Assembly (NCBI GenBank): GCA_964346355.1
Contig: CAYFUH010000013.1
Location: 1 to 37,699 of the forward strand
From: UBA6115 sp964346355
GTDB lineage: Bacteria > Bacillota > Clostridia > Christensenellales > Aristaeellaceae
Direction of reading: 5' to 3'
Length of the DNA stretch: 37,699 nt
Each line of letters opens with the position of its first letter. The first letter of the stretch is position 1. Shown here one piece after another: positions 1-9,691 of the stretch. Under the pieces are notes generated by a model that was given only the letters and a program-made list of their open reading frames with translations, made no database searches and was not told the DNA's origin. Both the position numbers and the translations under genes were made by a program.

Positions 1-166
1 TAATGGCAGCCTGCCACCAGTCCTCCGGGTTTTGCTCCGCCCAGCCGTTGTGCGGTTGGTACAAAGGATATTCAGCGGATTTGGCGGCTACCACCCTGCC
101 GGATTGATCAAACAACACGCTGCGGGTGCCGGATGTGCCCAGGTCAATGCCCAACAAATATTTCAT
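1..166 (-). CDS. xylB: Xylulokinase, N-terminal fragment cut by the window edge
   Basis: FGGY-family sugar kinase that phosphorylates D-xylulose to xylulose 5-phosphate in the cytoplasm. Only about 55 residues are inside the window. They begin MKYLLGIDLGTSGTRSVLFD, the phosphate-1 loop of the actin-like ATPase fold, and continue to a WAEQNPEDWW segment typical of XylB. The ATG at 166-164 is preceded by an AGGAGGAG ribosome site about 6 bases upstream, and a good promoter lies at 226-254. The glycine-rich start and the WAEQ motif favour xylulokinase over glycerol kinase, but another FGGY sugar kinase cannot be excluded from the N-terminus alone. Confidence 0.85.
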   Translation of the reverse strand, partial: MKYLLGIDLGTSGTRSVLFDQSGRVVAAKSAEYPLYQPHNGWAEQNPEDWWQAAI

Positions 167-225
167 TACTTACTCCTCCTGTCCTCAGCTGGCCGCGATG
201 TTAAATTATTGATTTCGCCAAATGA

Positions 226-254
226 AGGATAGTCAAAAAGCGGGCGGTTGTCAA
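226..254 (-). promoter_or_regulatory. SigA-type promoter of xylB
   Basis: On the minus strand, TTGACA (254-249), a 17-base spacer and TATCCT (231-226) lie about 60 bases before the xylB start. The -35 is perfect and the -10 matches 4 of 6. xylB is therefore probably transcribed independently of the broken flavodoxin gene upstream of it. Confidence 0.75.
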
Positions 255-297
255 TCAGGCTGTCCCGCATTAAGTCACTGTTTAAACGAGGGCGCGC

Positions 298-834
298 TCA
301 GCTTTCCTTCAGATAGTCAATCAGCGGCTGCAGATAGTCCTCATCCACCCAATCGCGCTGCTGGCCCATGGCCTCAGCGAAGGCTTTCATCCAGGGTTCA
401 TAGGTAGCGGGATCCCGGGATTTGACGTGCTTTTCGAGCATCTTACACAGGATTTTGTCCTTCAGGGTCATTTTATCCTCGTCCCAGGCGCCGCGGGCGT
501 AAAAGACGGGGATGTGCTTTAAATCCTGTTTCAGGTTGCGCGCTTTCATCTGCAAAAAGGCTTGCTCCTCATAGGGCGAGGCACCCACGCACAGGATGGC
601 CAGCTTTTTGTCAGCAATCTGCGCATAGTGCTTCCGCAACACCCCAATGCCCGCGATGCCGCTGGCATACAGGGCGCCTGCCAGCACCACGGCGTCATAG
701 GGGGCAAGGTCGGGCACGCGCTACGCGTCCAGATCCACCGCCTCACAGGGCAGTTTTGTTTTCAGCATCTCCGCGTATTTCCGGGTTGACCCGTATTTTG
801 ATTTGTACAGCAGGATGATTTTGCGCTGGCTCAT
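298..834 (-). pseudogene. Flavodoxin-domain protein interrupted by an in-frame TAG
   Basis: Flavodoxin-like protein (Flavodoxin_5/HemG-like class) of about 178 codons. The ATG at 834 starts MSQRKIILLYKSKYGSTRKY, whose YKSKYGST is the FMN phosphate-binding loop. After 37 residues (ending AVDLDA) an in-frame TAG occurs at 723-721. The same frame then continues for about 140 codons from RVPDLAPYDAVVLAGALYAS, the second part of the flavodoxin fold, to a TGA at 300-298. A single C-to-T change from CAG would explain the TAG. A GTG at 717 could allow reinitiation but would drop the FMN loop. An AAGGAG lies about 12 bases before the ATG. Nonsense mutation, sequencing error or readthrough are the options; other genes here (26669, 27757, 13769) use TAG as a normal stop, so reassignment is unlikely. 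Confidence 0.8.
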
Positions 835-912
835 TAAAATCCATTTCTCCTTTGGATGATTATTTTTATCAAATCACGTCAGGAAACACCATCTTCTACC
901 ACATGAAAGCCG

Positions 913-941
913 CCGCCATGCAAGGAGGGATTGCACAGCGG
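913..941 (-). terminator. Hairpin after the msmK-like gene, weak terminator
   Basis: Arms 913-923 and 931-941 form an 11-bp stem with two G-U pairs around a 7-base loop, starting about 28 bases past the msmK stop. Only a short T run (CTTTC on the minus strand) follows, so termination may be partial and the flavodoxin gene could receive readthrough. Confidence 0.4.
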
Positions 942-968
942 CAGCAGGAGATAGCGGTGTATGTTGTA

Positions 969-2096
<1,128 letters not shown>

Positions 2097-2109
2097 TGCA
2101 GTATCCTCC

Positions 2110-3051
2110 TCAACCTTTTACGGCGCCGCCGGTCACGCCTTCAACATAATAGCGCTGCAGGAACATAAACAGGATGGTGATGGGGATGGCCACCAGCACC
2201 CCGCCTGCGCAAAAGCGGGTGAAGTAGCCCTGGAAGTCCAGGGTGTTCACCCAGCGGTACAAACCAACCGCGACGTTATAGCTGTCCTGCCTGCCAAAGG
2301 CCACGTAGGAAGCGAAAACGTAGTCGCCCCAGGGGGCCATGAAGCCCATCAGGATGGTGTAGATGACGATGGGTTTACTAAGCGGCATGATAATTTTACG
2401 GAAGACATAGAAGCGGTTGGCCCCGTCTATGCGGGCCGACTCATCCAGGGACTTGGGGATGGTGTCAAAGAAGCCCTTGGAGATGTAATAGCCCATACCC
2501 GAGGAAGCCACGTAAATCAGGATCAGGCCAGGGATGGCGCCTTCCTGGGTGAGGCCGAACTGCTTTAGCAGGAAGTACAGCGCGATCATCGTTAAAAAGC
2601 CCGGGAACATGCCCAGCACCAGGATGATGTTCATCAGCAATCGGCGGCCCTTGAAGCGCATGCGGCTTAGCACATAGCTGACAGACAGCACCATGCCCGT
2701 TTGCAGCACCGAGCAAAACAGCGCGATGATGAGGGTGTTGAGGTACCAGCGGATGTAGGTGCCGTCCTCAAACAGGTAGCGGTAGTTGTCCAGCGAGAAG
2801 GCCTTGGGCAGCAGGTAGGCCACCATGCCACCGTCCTCGGTCAGGTAGGAGCGGAAGGACTGCAGCAGCAGGAAGACGAAGGGGGCAAGCCAGAAGATGC
2901 TGATGACCACCAGCACCGCGTAGATGCCCGTGTTGACCTTGCGGTCGTGCCCGACCTTGCTGCGCAGGTGGGGCTGCTTGACCTCCCGGATGACGCCGGC
3001 CTCGTGGTCGATGTAGGTCTCGACTTCCGGTATGTGTGGTTGCTTTGCCAT
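2110..3051 (-). CDS. Sugar ABC transporter permease, MalG type
   Basis: Second membrane subunit of the CUT1 importer, 313 residues. A hydrophilic N-terminal stretch of about 40 residues precedes roughly six transmembrane helices, the first at about 43-65. The cytoplasmic EAA loop DESARIDGANRFYVF at 203-217 docks on the ATPase. Its ATG shares one base with the TAA of malF (TAATG), so translation is probably coupled; GAGGAGG lies about 11 bases upstream. The N-terminal extension is longer than in E. coli MalG. Substrate cannot be read from the sequence; neighbouring hydrolases suggest malto- or galacto-oligosaccharides. Confidence 0.92.
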   Translation of the reverse strand: MAKQPHIPEVETYIDHEAGVIREVKQPHLRSKVGHDRKVNTGIYAVLVVISIFWLAPFVFLLLQSFRSYLTEDGGMVAYLLPKAFSLDNYRYLFEDGTYIRWYLNTLIIALFCSVLQTGMVLSVSYVLSRMRFKGRRLLMNIILVLGMFPGFLTMIALYFLLKQFGLTQEGAIPGLILIYVASSGMGYYISKGFFDTIPKSLDESARIDGANRFYVFRKIIMPLSKPIVIYTILMGFMAPWGDYVFASYVAFGRQDSYNVAVGLYRWVNTLDFQGYFTRFCAGGVLVAIPITILFMFLQRYYVEGVTGGAVKG

Positions 3052-4532
3052 TACTGGAAATCCTCCTCATTCTTGACCGACGGGATGGCGTTGTAGACCA
3101 CCACGTTGATGATGGCGGTGATGACAAACACGATGATGCCGATGACCGCCGCCATCTTGTAGTCGGAATTGTTGACCGTCATCTTGTACAGCCAGGTGAT
3201 CAGCAAGTCGGTGTAGCCGGCGCTGCCGCCCAGCTCCATGGAGGTGGGCCCGCCGCCTGTCAGGAGGAAGATGACGTTGAAGTTGTTGATGTTGCCGATG
3301 AACGAGGTGAGCAGGTAGGGCCCGGTCACAAAGAGCATGTAGGGCAGGGTAATCTTGCCGTACATCTGCATGGCGTTGGCGCCGTCGATGCGGGCGGACT
3401 CATACAGGTCCGCCGGAATGTTCATCAAAATGCCGGTGGCGATCAGCATCAGGTAGGGGATGCCAATCCAGATGTTGATGACGATGATGGTAATCCGCGC
3501 CCAGAGGGGGTCTGTCCAAAACGGCAGGGGTTTGGCGATCCAGCCCCATTGCATCAGGTAGCTGTTGATCAAACCGTCCACCGCGAACATCTTGGACACG
3601 TACAAAAGGCTGACGAACTGCGGAATCGCGATGGACATCACCAGGATGGTGCGCCACATCTTCTTGAGCTTGATGCCCTTTTTATTGATCATGATGGCCA
3701 CCAGCATCCCCAGAAAATAGTTGAGGAAGGTGGCGAAGAAGGCCCAGATCAGGGTCCACAGCAGCACCTGGGAGAAGGTGGAGCCATAGTTGGCGCTCCC
3801 GGCGGAGAGCATGGTGCGGAAGTTCGTAAGCCCCACCCAGGTGAACAGCTTGCCCGGGGGCTGGTGGGTATAGTCATAATTGGTGAAGGCCACCAAAATC
3901 ATGAACACGATGGGCACCACGGTGAAGGTGAAGATGCCCAGGGTGGGCAAGGCCAGCAGGGTCTTGTGGAACTGGCTGTCCGCCAGGGAGGCCAGGTCCT
4001 CCTTGTTGGACTTGAGCTTTTTGCCGGACTTCAGGATTTGCTCAGACAGCTTGTTCTGCTTGATGTTGGCGCGCCAGGTATAGATGAAGGCGATCACAAA
4101 GAACAGGGTGAGCACGCCGTACAGCAAAATCAGGAAACTGTTGTCGCCGTACACCGTCCTGCGGCCCACGCGCGCGGTTTCCACATCGCCCAGGGTGCCC
4201 CACTTGGCCAGGTAGGCCCCGCCAAAGAAGAGCATGTAGGCCCAGAACACAAGCTGGAAAAGCAAAAACATCAGCCCGCGCAGCCACTGGCCGCGCGCCA
4301 TGGAGCCAAAGCCCATGATGAAGTAGCTGACCTTGGTTTTCCAGTCCCCGTGGATGAACGTCGTCGCCAGCTCGCTCAGCTCATTCCAAAGCCCGGCAAC
4401 AATCCGGGCAATGGCAAGAAAGAGGCCTTTGACGCCTTGCAGCAGCTTGCCGGGCAAGCCCTTCAAAAAAAGCATCAGCTTGTATACAAAGCGCTGCCCC
4501 TTGCTGAGTTTGAGGTAGTCCATGTTTGCCAT
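3051..4532 (-). CDS. Sugar ABC transporter permease, MalF type
   Basis: First membrane subunit of the CUT1 importer, 493 residues. The N-terminal part carries extra hydrophobic segments at about 83-105 and 132-152, followed by a charged linker (155-185) and the permease core from about 190. The EAA loop ESARIDGANAMQMYGK lies at 378-393. The upstream ribosome site is weak (GGTGAT). The gene follows malE after a 180-base gap holding a terminator hairpin, and overlaps malG by one base. The length and N-terminal membrane segments resemble MalF/GanP-type subunits. Confidence 0.92.
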   Translation of the reverse strand: MANMDYLKLSKGQRFVYKLMLFLKGLPGKLLQGVKGLFLAIARIVAGLWNELSELATTFIHGDWKTKVSYFIMGFGSMARGQWLRGLMFLLFQLVFWAYMLFFGGAYLAKWGTLGDVETARVGRRTVYGDNSFLILLYGVLTLFFVIAFIYTWRANIKQNKLSEQILKSGKKLKSNKEDLASLADSQFHKTLLALPTLGIFTFTVVPIVFMILVAFTNYDYTHQPPGKLFTWVGLTNFRTMLSAGSANYGSTFSQVLLWTLIWAFFATFLNYFLGMLVAIMINKKGIKLKKMWRTILVMSIAIPQFVSLLYVSKMFAVDGLINSYLMQWGWIAKPLPFWTDPLWARITIIVINIWIGIPYLMLIATGILMNIPADLYESARIDGANAMQMYGKITLPYMLFVTGPYLLTSFIGNINNFNVIFLLTGGGPTSMELGGSAGYTDLLITWLYKMTVNNSDYKMAAVIGIIVFVITAIINVVVYNAIPSVKNEEDFQ

Positions 4533-4669
4533 ACAATCACCAGCCTATCCCGCTTGACGCGTGGTCAGAAAAGAGAAAAGTGGAAGCCCGGGGAGCCGCA
4601 GCGCTTGAACAAAGGCGTACAAAATCAAGCGTCCAGGGCGCGATATGGGCACCCCTTTCATCTCAGAGT

Positions 4670-4702
4670 AAAAAAGTAGGCTGGAGGCCGAAGCCTCCAG
4701 CC
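4670..4702 (-). terminator. Intrinsic terminator between malE and malF
   Basis: On the minus strand GGCTGGAGGC, a TTCG tetraloop and GCCTCCAGCC form a perfect 10-bp stem (4702-4679), followed by TAC and a six-T run (4675-4670). It starts about 14 bases past the malE stop. In this position it would let most transcripts end after the binding-protein gene, or protect its mRNA 3' end, giving more binding protein than membrane subunits. Confidence 0.85.
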
Positions 4703-4715
4703 ATGGTTTAACTAA

Positions 4716-5930
4716 TTATTGCACCAGGCCAATCAGGATGTCCTGGAACTTGGTCAGTTCTTCGGTCAGCTGCTCGTCGGTCATGTCGTTGAACTTGCCT
4801 GCGATGACATCATTGCCAAGACCTTCGGCGGTGCTCCAGTAGTCGTTGGGGTACTGGCCCTGGCCCATCGCGAAGTTGAGCTGCTCAGCCAGCGCGGACA
4901 GCGCGACGTCAGCCTTGACAGCCTCAGACTGCTGAACCTTCAGGTTGGAGGGGCCCCAGCCGTCCTGGTCAAAGCGGGCCTGCTGGACTTCTTCACCGGC
5001 CAGGTACAGGGCCAGCGCGTCCACGGCGGCCAGCTTGGCATCATCAACCTGGGGTTTCACGCCCAGCATCTTGAAGCCGCCAAAACCGGACAGCTGATAG
5101 GTGTTGCCTTCCACGGTGAAGGTGGGCAGCTTGGTGGCGGCGAAGTTGTCGCCAAAGGCGGCCTTCACAGTGGCGGCGTCCCACACGCCATCAACGATGG
5201 CAACATACTCAGAAGCGTTGGAAGCGGAGGAGCCGTTGACGAACGCCGGGCTCTTGGCCAGGGCGATCATGCCCTTGAGGGCGGCGACGCCTTCGGGGGA
5301 AGCGTAGTTGATGTTGCACTTGACCAGGTTACCGTTCTCGTCCACATCATAGGTGACGGTGGCGCCGGTAGCGAAGAAGAAAGCGGTTTGGTACCAGCCG
5401 GAGTTGATTTCGAAGTAGACTTTCTTGCCAGCGGCTTCAGCCTGGCTCACAACGCCTTCCAGGGTGGAAGGATCGGTGATGACAGACTTGTCGTAGTACA
5501 GGAAGTAGCCGTTGTCAGAGGTCATCGGGTAGGCGTACATCACATCGCCCAGGGTGACCGCGGCAACGGAACCGCCGTCGTTCTCGGCCTTGACGATCTC
5601 AGCGTTCTCGGGGGACAGCTCAACCAGGGCGCCGGCGGCGACCAGGCGGGCCAGCTGGTCCTGGGCAAAGCCGAAGATGTCCGCGCCGCCTTCGACGTCG
5701 GTAATCATGTTGGTGGCGGCATCGCCTTCGCCAACCGGCTCAACCACAACGGTCATGCCGGCGAACTCGGGGTTGGCGGCCTTGAATTCTTCGGCCTTGG
5801 CGCGGGTCAGCTCGACCATGGCGTCCGCGACCCAGATTTTGACTTCGCCATTGAAGCCTTCGGCGCCGGCGACGCTATACAAAGACAGCAAAAGCACCAG
5901 GGACAGGACAAGAGAAAGCACTTTTTTCAT
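4716..5930 (-). CDS. Extracellular sugar-binding protein, family 1 (MalE-like)
   Basis: Substrate-capture component of the CUT1 importer, 404 residues. The start at 5930 was chosen because AAGGAGG lies about 8 bases upstream and a signal peptide follows at once: MKKVLSLVLSLVLLLSLYSV, then AGA-EGF, a signal peptidase I site. No lipobox cysteine is present, unusual for a binding protein of a one-membrane Firmicute. The mature part (EVKIWVADAMVELTRAKAEE onward) has the MalE-family layout of a helix-rich N-terminal lobe followed by GGADIFGFAQDQLARL. First gene of the transporter operon, with its own promoter at 6018-6046 and a terminator after it. Confidence 0.9.
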   Translation of the reverse strand: MKKVLSLVLSLVLLLSLYSVAGAEGFNGEVKIWVADAMVELTRAKAEEFKAANPEFAGMTVVVEPVGEGDAATNMITDVEGGADIFGFAQDQLARLVAAGALVELSPENAEIVKAENDGGSVAAVTLGDVMYAYPMTSDNGYFLYYDKSVITDPSTLEGVVSQAEAAGKKVYFEINSGWYQTAFFFATGATVTYDVDENGNLVKCNINYASPEGVAALKGMIALAKSPAFVNGSSASNASEYVAIVDGVWDAATVKAAFGDNFAATKLPTFTVEGNTYQLSGFGGFKMLGVKPQVDDAKLAAVDALALYLAGEEVQQARFDQDGWGPSNLKVQQSEAVKADVALSALAEQLNFAMGQGQYPNDYWSTAEGLGNDVIAGKFNDMTDEQLTEELTKFQDILIGLVQ

Positions 5931-6017
5931 GAGGAGTCCTCCTTGTTTTCTTGGGGGTTCCAAACCGCCCATTTTTGTTGATACAGAAGGCTGAAAACCT
6001 TCCCGGGGAATGTCTGG

Positions 6018-6046
6018 ACTATAGCATTATCGCTCCGATTTGTCTA
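6018..6046 (-). promoter_or_regulatory. SigA-type promoter of the malE operon
   Basis: On the minus strand, TAGACA (6046-6041), a 17-base spacer and TATAGT (6023-6018); each hexamer matches 5 of 6. It lies about 88 bases before the malE start, leaving a leader of about 80 bases. Confidence 0.75.
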
Positions 6047-6070
6047 TTCTTTTAATAATTTTCTTTGGTC

Positions 6071-6155
6071 TTGTACAAATCAAACGCAATCCTATGGCCG
6101 TCTTCCCTTGCATTTGCAGTATACCCACCGGAATCGGCTTGCATTGTACACAATG
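6071..6155. promoter_or_regulatory. Two TTGT/ACAA palindromes upstream of the malE promoter
   Basis: TTGTACAA at 6071-6078 and CATTGTACACAATG at 6142-6155 are palindromic or nearly so and share TTGT/ACAA half-sites. They lie about 25 and 96 bases upstream of the malE -35. Two related palindromes in a sugar-transport promoter suggest operator or activator sites, but no regulator gene is in the window. Confidence 0.35.
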
Positions 6156-6198
6156 TTGGACCCGGCAAAAGATTTGGTTTTTTCCTGTCATCCCCCAT

Positions 6199-8106
6199 TC
6201 ACTGGCTGTTCAGCTTGGCGTCATCAATCTTGCCCCAGGCGCCGGCTCCCTGGCAGGATACATAGACACCCACGGTCACGCGGTCGCCTTTCTTCACTTC
6301 AATTCCCTCAATGACCGGGATGTCCCAGCTGTTGTACACAGTGATGTCAGAAGGCTGGGTGTAGCGCGTTTCACCGTTGATTTTCACATAGGTGTAGATG
6401 TCGGTCTTACCGCCGTCCCCGCCCATCAAGGCAAGGCTGAAGCGGTAGCTGCCTTGGGGCAGGTCCTCCACCTCCTGCTCCAGGGTAAATTCCACGCTCG
6501 CGGCCGCGGCGGAATAGAAATGGTAGTGTTTCAGGCCCGTCAGGGAGTCGGATTTTTTCTCCTCCACATAGAGCTGCTCCGTGGACCCAAGGTTTGTGGC
6601 CACCCAGCTTTCGTCCTGCGCGTCTTCAAAGCTGTAGTTATTCAGAAAATTGTATTCCACTATGGCCACGTGGCAGAACACGGTTGCTCCCCCGGCTTCG
6701 CCTTTCACAAGCCAGGTCTTTTCCCCGCCTGCTTTCATGGCCGCCTGGTCAATGCTGTCCCAGGTGACGGGAATCTCCTGCTTGCTGCCATCATTCATCA
6801 AGGCATTCACGGTGTTAGGCAAAATGATAACGCCGTTTAAGTCCACCATGATCCGCGCGTCCTCCATGGCGTCAATGGCGAGGGGCGCTTCATTGCCTGT
6901 GCGCATCAAACGGAAAACTTCCAAAGAGGGCAGGGCGCGGCCCTTCCGGTCAAACAGGGCCTGGTTGTCACAGGCACTGCCGCCGTAGTACACGCCGGCG
7001 TCCTTGGGGTCATAGGCGGCGGCGAAGCTGGACGCCCAGCCGGAGCCGAAGCTTTCCCATTTTTCCCTGTTGCCTTCATACGTGTCACCGACGCTGACCC
7101 AGGCGCCTTCCCAATAGAAGATGCCCAGGCCCCCCACCTCCGCGACCGCCCGGGTGATGGCGGACACCGCGTTGGCCTGGCCCTGGACGGTGATGGGCCA
7201 GGGCTTTTCAAAATTGCCGCCCTCCCCGATGGAATTGCCGGAAAAATCGCTGTCCTCCAGGGTATAGGCATAGCTGGTTTCAGCCACCAGCACCTCTTTG
7301 CCGTAGGTGGCCTTGATATCGCTTAACACTTGCTTCAGGTTGTCCAGCGTGCCATGCCAATAGGGGTAATAGGAAGTGGCGAAGACATCGTAATCCAGCT
7401 TGTAGTAATCCAGTTTGGAAGCGAAGGTGCGCATGCTGTCGGCGCTCTCGGGGTTGGTGAAGTGGGCGGCCACCTTGGCATCAGGCGCGACTTCCCTGAC
7501 CGCCTTGCTGCCGGCGTTCATCAATTTGTAGATGTTCATCCAGGTGCGTTCACCGCTCATGCGGCCATTGGTTTCATTGCCCAGCTGCACCATCCCGATG
7601 GCGGCGCCGGTGTTTTTAATCTGCTGTAAGCTATCCAGGGTGAATTGGTAGAGGGCTTCGGCCTTGTCGGCGATCTTCAGGCCCTCCCAGGCCTTGGGCG
7701 CCATCTGCTTGCCGGGGTCAGCCCAGAAATCCGAATAATGGAAGTTGACCAGCAGGGGCAGCCCTTGCGCTTGCGCGCGCTTCGCGATCTCCACCGCGGT
7801 CCTGATGTCGTTGTTGCCCCCGCCGTAGCTGTTGCCATCCTGGTCAAAAGGGTCATTCCAGATCCGCACGCGGATGAAGTTCACCCCATTTTCCTTCAGG
7901 ATTGCGAAGACATCCTTTTCAACACCCATCTGGTCATAAAACTTCACGCCGCTTTGCTCCAGGCTCAAGACGCTGGAGATGTCCATGCCCAGGATGAAGT
8001 CCTCCGGCAGGTCCAGTTTGTTCACATACAGGCCGCTTTGCTCACCCCAGGCCATCACCGGCAGCGCCAGCAGGGCAATCAACAGCAAGGCCAGGCACTT
8101 TTTCAT
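6199..8106 (-). CDS. ganB: Secreted arabinogalactan endo-beta-1,4-galactanase (GH53) with Ig-like and CBM61-like modules
   Basis: Cleaves beta-1,4-galactan side chains of pectin outside the cell; 635 residues. Signal peptide at 1-21 (ends PVMAWG-EQ). GH53 domain from about 35 to 400, with MDISSVLSLE, RIWNDPFD, acid/base E178 in QLGNETN and nucleophile E276 in VLVAETSYAY. A bacterial Ig-like (Big_4-type) segment follows at about 415-490. The last ~145 residues (NYSFEDAQDESW onward) look like the galactan-binding CBM61 known from GH53 enzymes. The ATG at 8106 has GGGGGAG about 8 bases upstream; an alternative ATG two codons earlier (8112) overlaps the amylase stop as ATGA. Co-transcribed with the amylase gene. 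Confidence 0.9.
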   Translation of the reverse strand: MKKCLALLLIALLALPVMAWGEQSGLYVNKLDLPEDFILGMDISSVLSLEQSGVKFYDQMGVEKDVFAILKENGVNFIRVRIWNDPFDQDGNSYGGGNNDIRTAVEIAKRAQAQGLPLLVNFHYSDFWADPGKQMAPKAWEGLKIADKAEALYQFTLDSLQQIKNTGAAIGMVQLGNETNGRMSGERTWMNIYKLMNAGSKAVREVAPDAKVAAHFTNPESADSMRTFASKLDYYKLDYDVFATSYYPYWHGTLDNLKQVLSDIKATYGKEVLVAETSYAYTLEDSDFSGNSIGEGGNFEKPWPITVQGQANAVSAITRAVAEVGGLGIFYWEGAWVSVGDTYEGNREKWESFGSGWASSFAAAYDPKDAGVYYGGSACDNQALFDRKGRALPSLEVFRLMRTGNEAPLAIDAMEDARIMVDLNGVIILPNTVNALMNDGSKQEIPVTWDSIDQAAMKAGGEKTWLVKGEAGGATVFCHVAIVEYNFLNNYSFEDAQDESWVATNLGSTEQLYVEEKKSDSLTGLKHYHFYSAAAASVEFTLEQEVEDLPQGSYRFSLALMGGDGGKTDIYTYVKINGETRYTQPSDITVYNSWDIPVIEGIEVKKGDRVTVGVYVSCQGAGAWGKIDDAKLNSQ

Positions 8107-8108
8107 CG

Positions 8109-9644
8109 TCATTCTCCCCCTTGTTTCGCCTTCACCACCGCGATGCCATAGGGCTGCAGGCGGAAGACGATGTGGTCGCGGTGGGTCTCTACCGCGGACA
8201 TGCCATCCGTCGCGTCAAAGGAGAAGACATAGTCATACAGGCCGTTCACAGCAAGCGACGCCTCCTCCCTGGCGGAGAAGTTGATGGCGATAAAGTAGGT
8301 CTCCCCTTCCAGCGCGCGGGTCATGATAAGGGTGTTGTCCTGCACATCCACAAACTCGGTCAGCCCCAAAGCGATGGCGGGCACCAGCAGGCGCAGGCGG
8401 TTCACTTTTTTGATGTAGGTCAAAATGGATTTGGAATCTTCAAGCTGCACATCCACCGGAGCAAAGGGATATTCCTCCTGCGTCACCCCGGGCGGGTTGT
8501 TGGTCTTACCTTCCGCGCCCCAGTCCATGCCCAGGCGCTTGTTGGGGTCAGCCCCGGAGCCCGCCATGCCGATTTCCTCGCCGTAGTAGGTAAAGGCCAG
8601 GCCGCCGATTAAATTGTTAAGGGCATGGGCGAACTTGACCCGTTCTATCGCCTGCCGGCCCTGCACCAGGCCCACCGTGCGCCCGGTGTCGTGGTTGCTC
8701 AAAAAGGGCGTGAGCGTCAGGAATGGTTGGGGAATGGCCTCATACACCTTTTGCAGGTTGGTCACAAAGGCCTGCGCCGGGCGCCGCGCGCGCATGCTGG
8801 ATGCCACAAAGCCCTCCGCCTGGGAGGCGGGGAAGAGGAAGAAGCTGTCCACCCCGCTTTGATAATACCTGGCCAGTTGGTTCAGCCCCGTCCAGGCCTC
8901 GCCCACGATGAAAGCGGAGGTTTTGAGCGATGTCGCCGTCTCCTGCAAGAAGCGCAAAAAGGCGATGTTCTTTTCGTCGTCCTTGGCGTAGAAACTGGTC
9001 ACCGCGTCCAGGCGGAAGCCGTCCACGCCGACGTCACCCAGCCAGAAGGCCAAAATGTTCTTGATCTCATCGCGCACTTCCGGGTTATCAAGGTTCAAGT
9101 CCGGCATGCCGCCGCCCTGGAACTGCTCTTCATAATACCAGTCGGTGCCAAACACCCGGCTGAAATTGGTCTGCTCCTCCTGCGAGAACACATACCAGCC
9201 CACCTTGGGGTGGTCCGTGCGGCCCTTCTTCAGCGCCTCCACCGCCTCTAAAAACCAGGGGTGGCGGGAGGAAGAATGGTTCACAGGCAGATCGATGATG
9301 ATCTTGATGTTCTTCGCGTTCGCCGCTGCCACCAGCTCGCGCATGTCCTGCAAACTGCCGTACTGCGGGTCGATATCGTAGTAATCCACCACGTCATATT
9401 TGTGGTAGCTGGGACTTGGCATCAGCGGCATCAGCCACAGGCCGTTGAAGCCCAGGTCCTCGATGTAGTCCAGCTTGCTCTGCAAACCCTTCAGGTCGCC
9501 GATGCCGTCCCCGTCAGAGTCCTTGAAGGAATACACGAACACCTCATACCAGTTGGTGTTGTTGACCGGCACATAGGCCTGGGCGGGCGATACGCTCAAA
9601 AGCATCAGCAGCAGGCAGGCAATCAGCAGCAGGGTCTTTTTCAT
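8109..9644 (-). CDS. Secreted alpha-amylase-family glycosidase (GH13, subfamily 36-like)
   Basis: Exported alpha-glucan hydrolase, 511 residues. Signal peptide MKKTLLLIACLLLMLLSVSP then AQA-YVP. The calcium-site DSDGDGIGDLKG lies at 42-53. GH13 regions: I DLPVNH 118-123; II GFRLDA with nucleophile D213; III IVGEAW with acid/base E249; IV LSNHD with D319. A C-terminal beta domain occupies roughly the last 90 residues. The start at 9644 has GGAGG 5 bases upstream; the open frame runs further upstream but into the promoter region. The stop overlaps an upstream ATG of the galactanase gene. Divergent from malQ. Confidence 0.92.
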   Translation of the reverse strand: MKKTLLLIACLLLMLLSVSPAQAYVPVNNTNWYEVFVYSFKDSDGDGIGDLKGLQSKLDYIEDLGFNGLWLMPLMPSPSYHKYDVVDYYDIDPQYGSLQDMRELVAAANAKNIKIIIDLPVNHSSSRHPWFLEAVEALKKGRTDHPKVGWYVFSQEEQTNFSRVFGTDWYYEEQFQGGGMPDLNLDNPEVRDEIKNILAFWLGDVGVDGFRLDAVTSFYAKDDEKNIAFLRFLQETATSLKTSAFIVGEAWTGLNQLARYYQSGVDSFFLFPASQAEGFVASSMRARRPAQAFVTNLQKVYEAIPQPFLTLTPFLSNHDTGRTVGLVQGRQAIERVKFAHALNNLIGGLAFTYYGEEIGMAGSGADPNKRLGMDWGAEGKTNNPPGVTQEEYPFAPVDVQLEDSKSILTYIKKVNRLRLLVPAIALGLTEFVDVQDNTLIMTRALEGETYFIAINFSAREEASLAVNGLYDYVFSFDATDGMSAVETHRDHIVFRLQPYGIAVVKAKQGGE

Positions 9645-9691
9645 ATGAACCTCCGTTAACTGGCGGGAAGAATACAGTTGTTTCGCCTGCA

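Noticed and set aside
721..723. TAG as a reassigned sense codon (for example pyrrolysine)
   Set aside because: TAG ends several intact genes in the window, and no Pyl genes or methylamine methyltransferases are seen; a mutation or read error is simpler.
3036..4679. Long open frame on the plus strand across malF and malG
   Set aside because: It is antisense to two clear permease genes, has His/Gln/Gly-rich low-complexity composition and no ribosome site; it is an artefact of GC-rich third codon positions.
4719..5981. Plus-strand open frame opposite the malE-type gene
   Set aside because: It is antisense to a well-supported binding protein with signal peptide, promoter and terminator; the translated composition is not protein-like.
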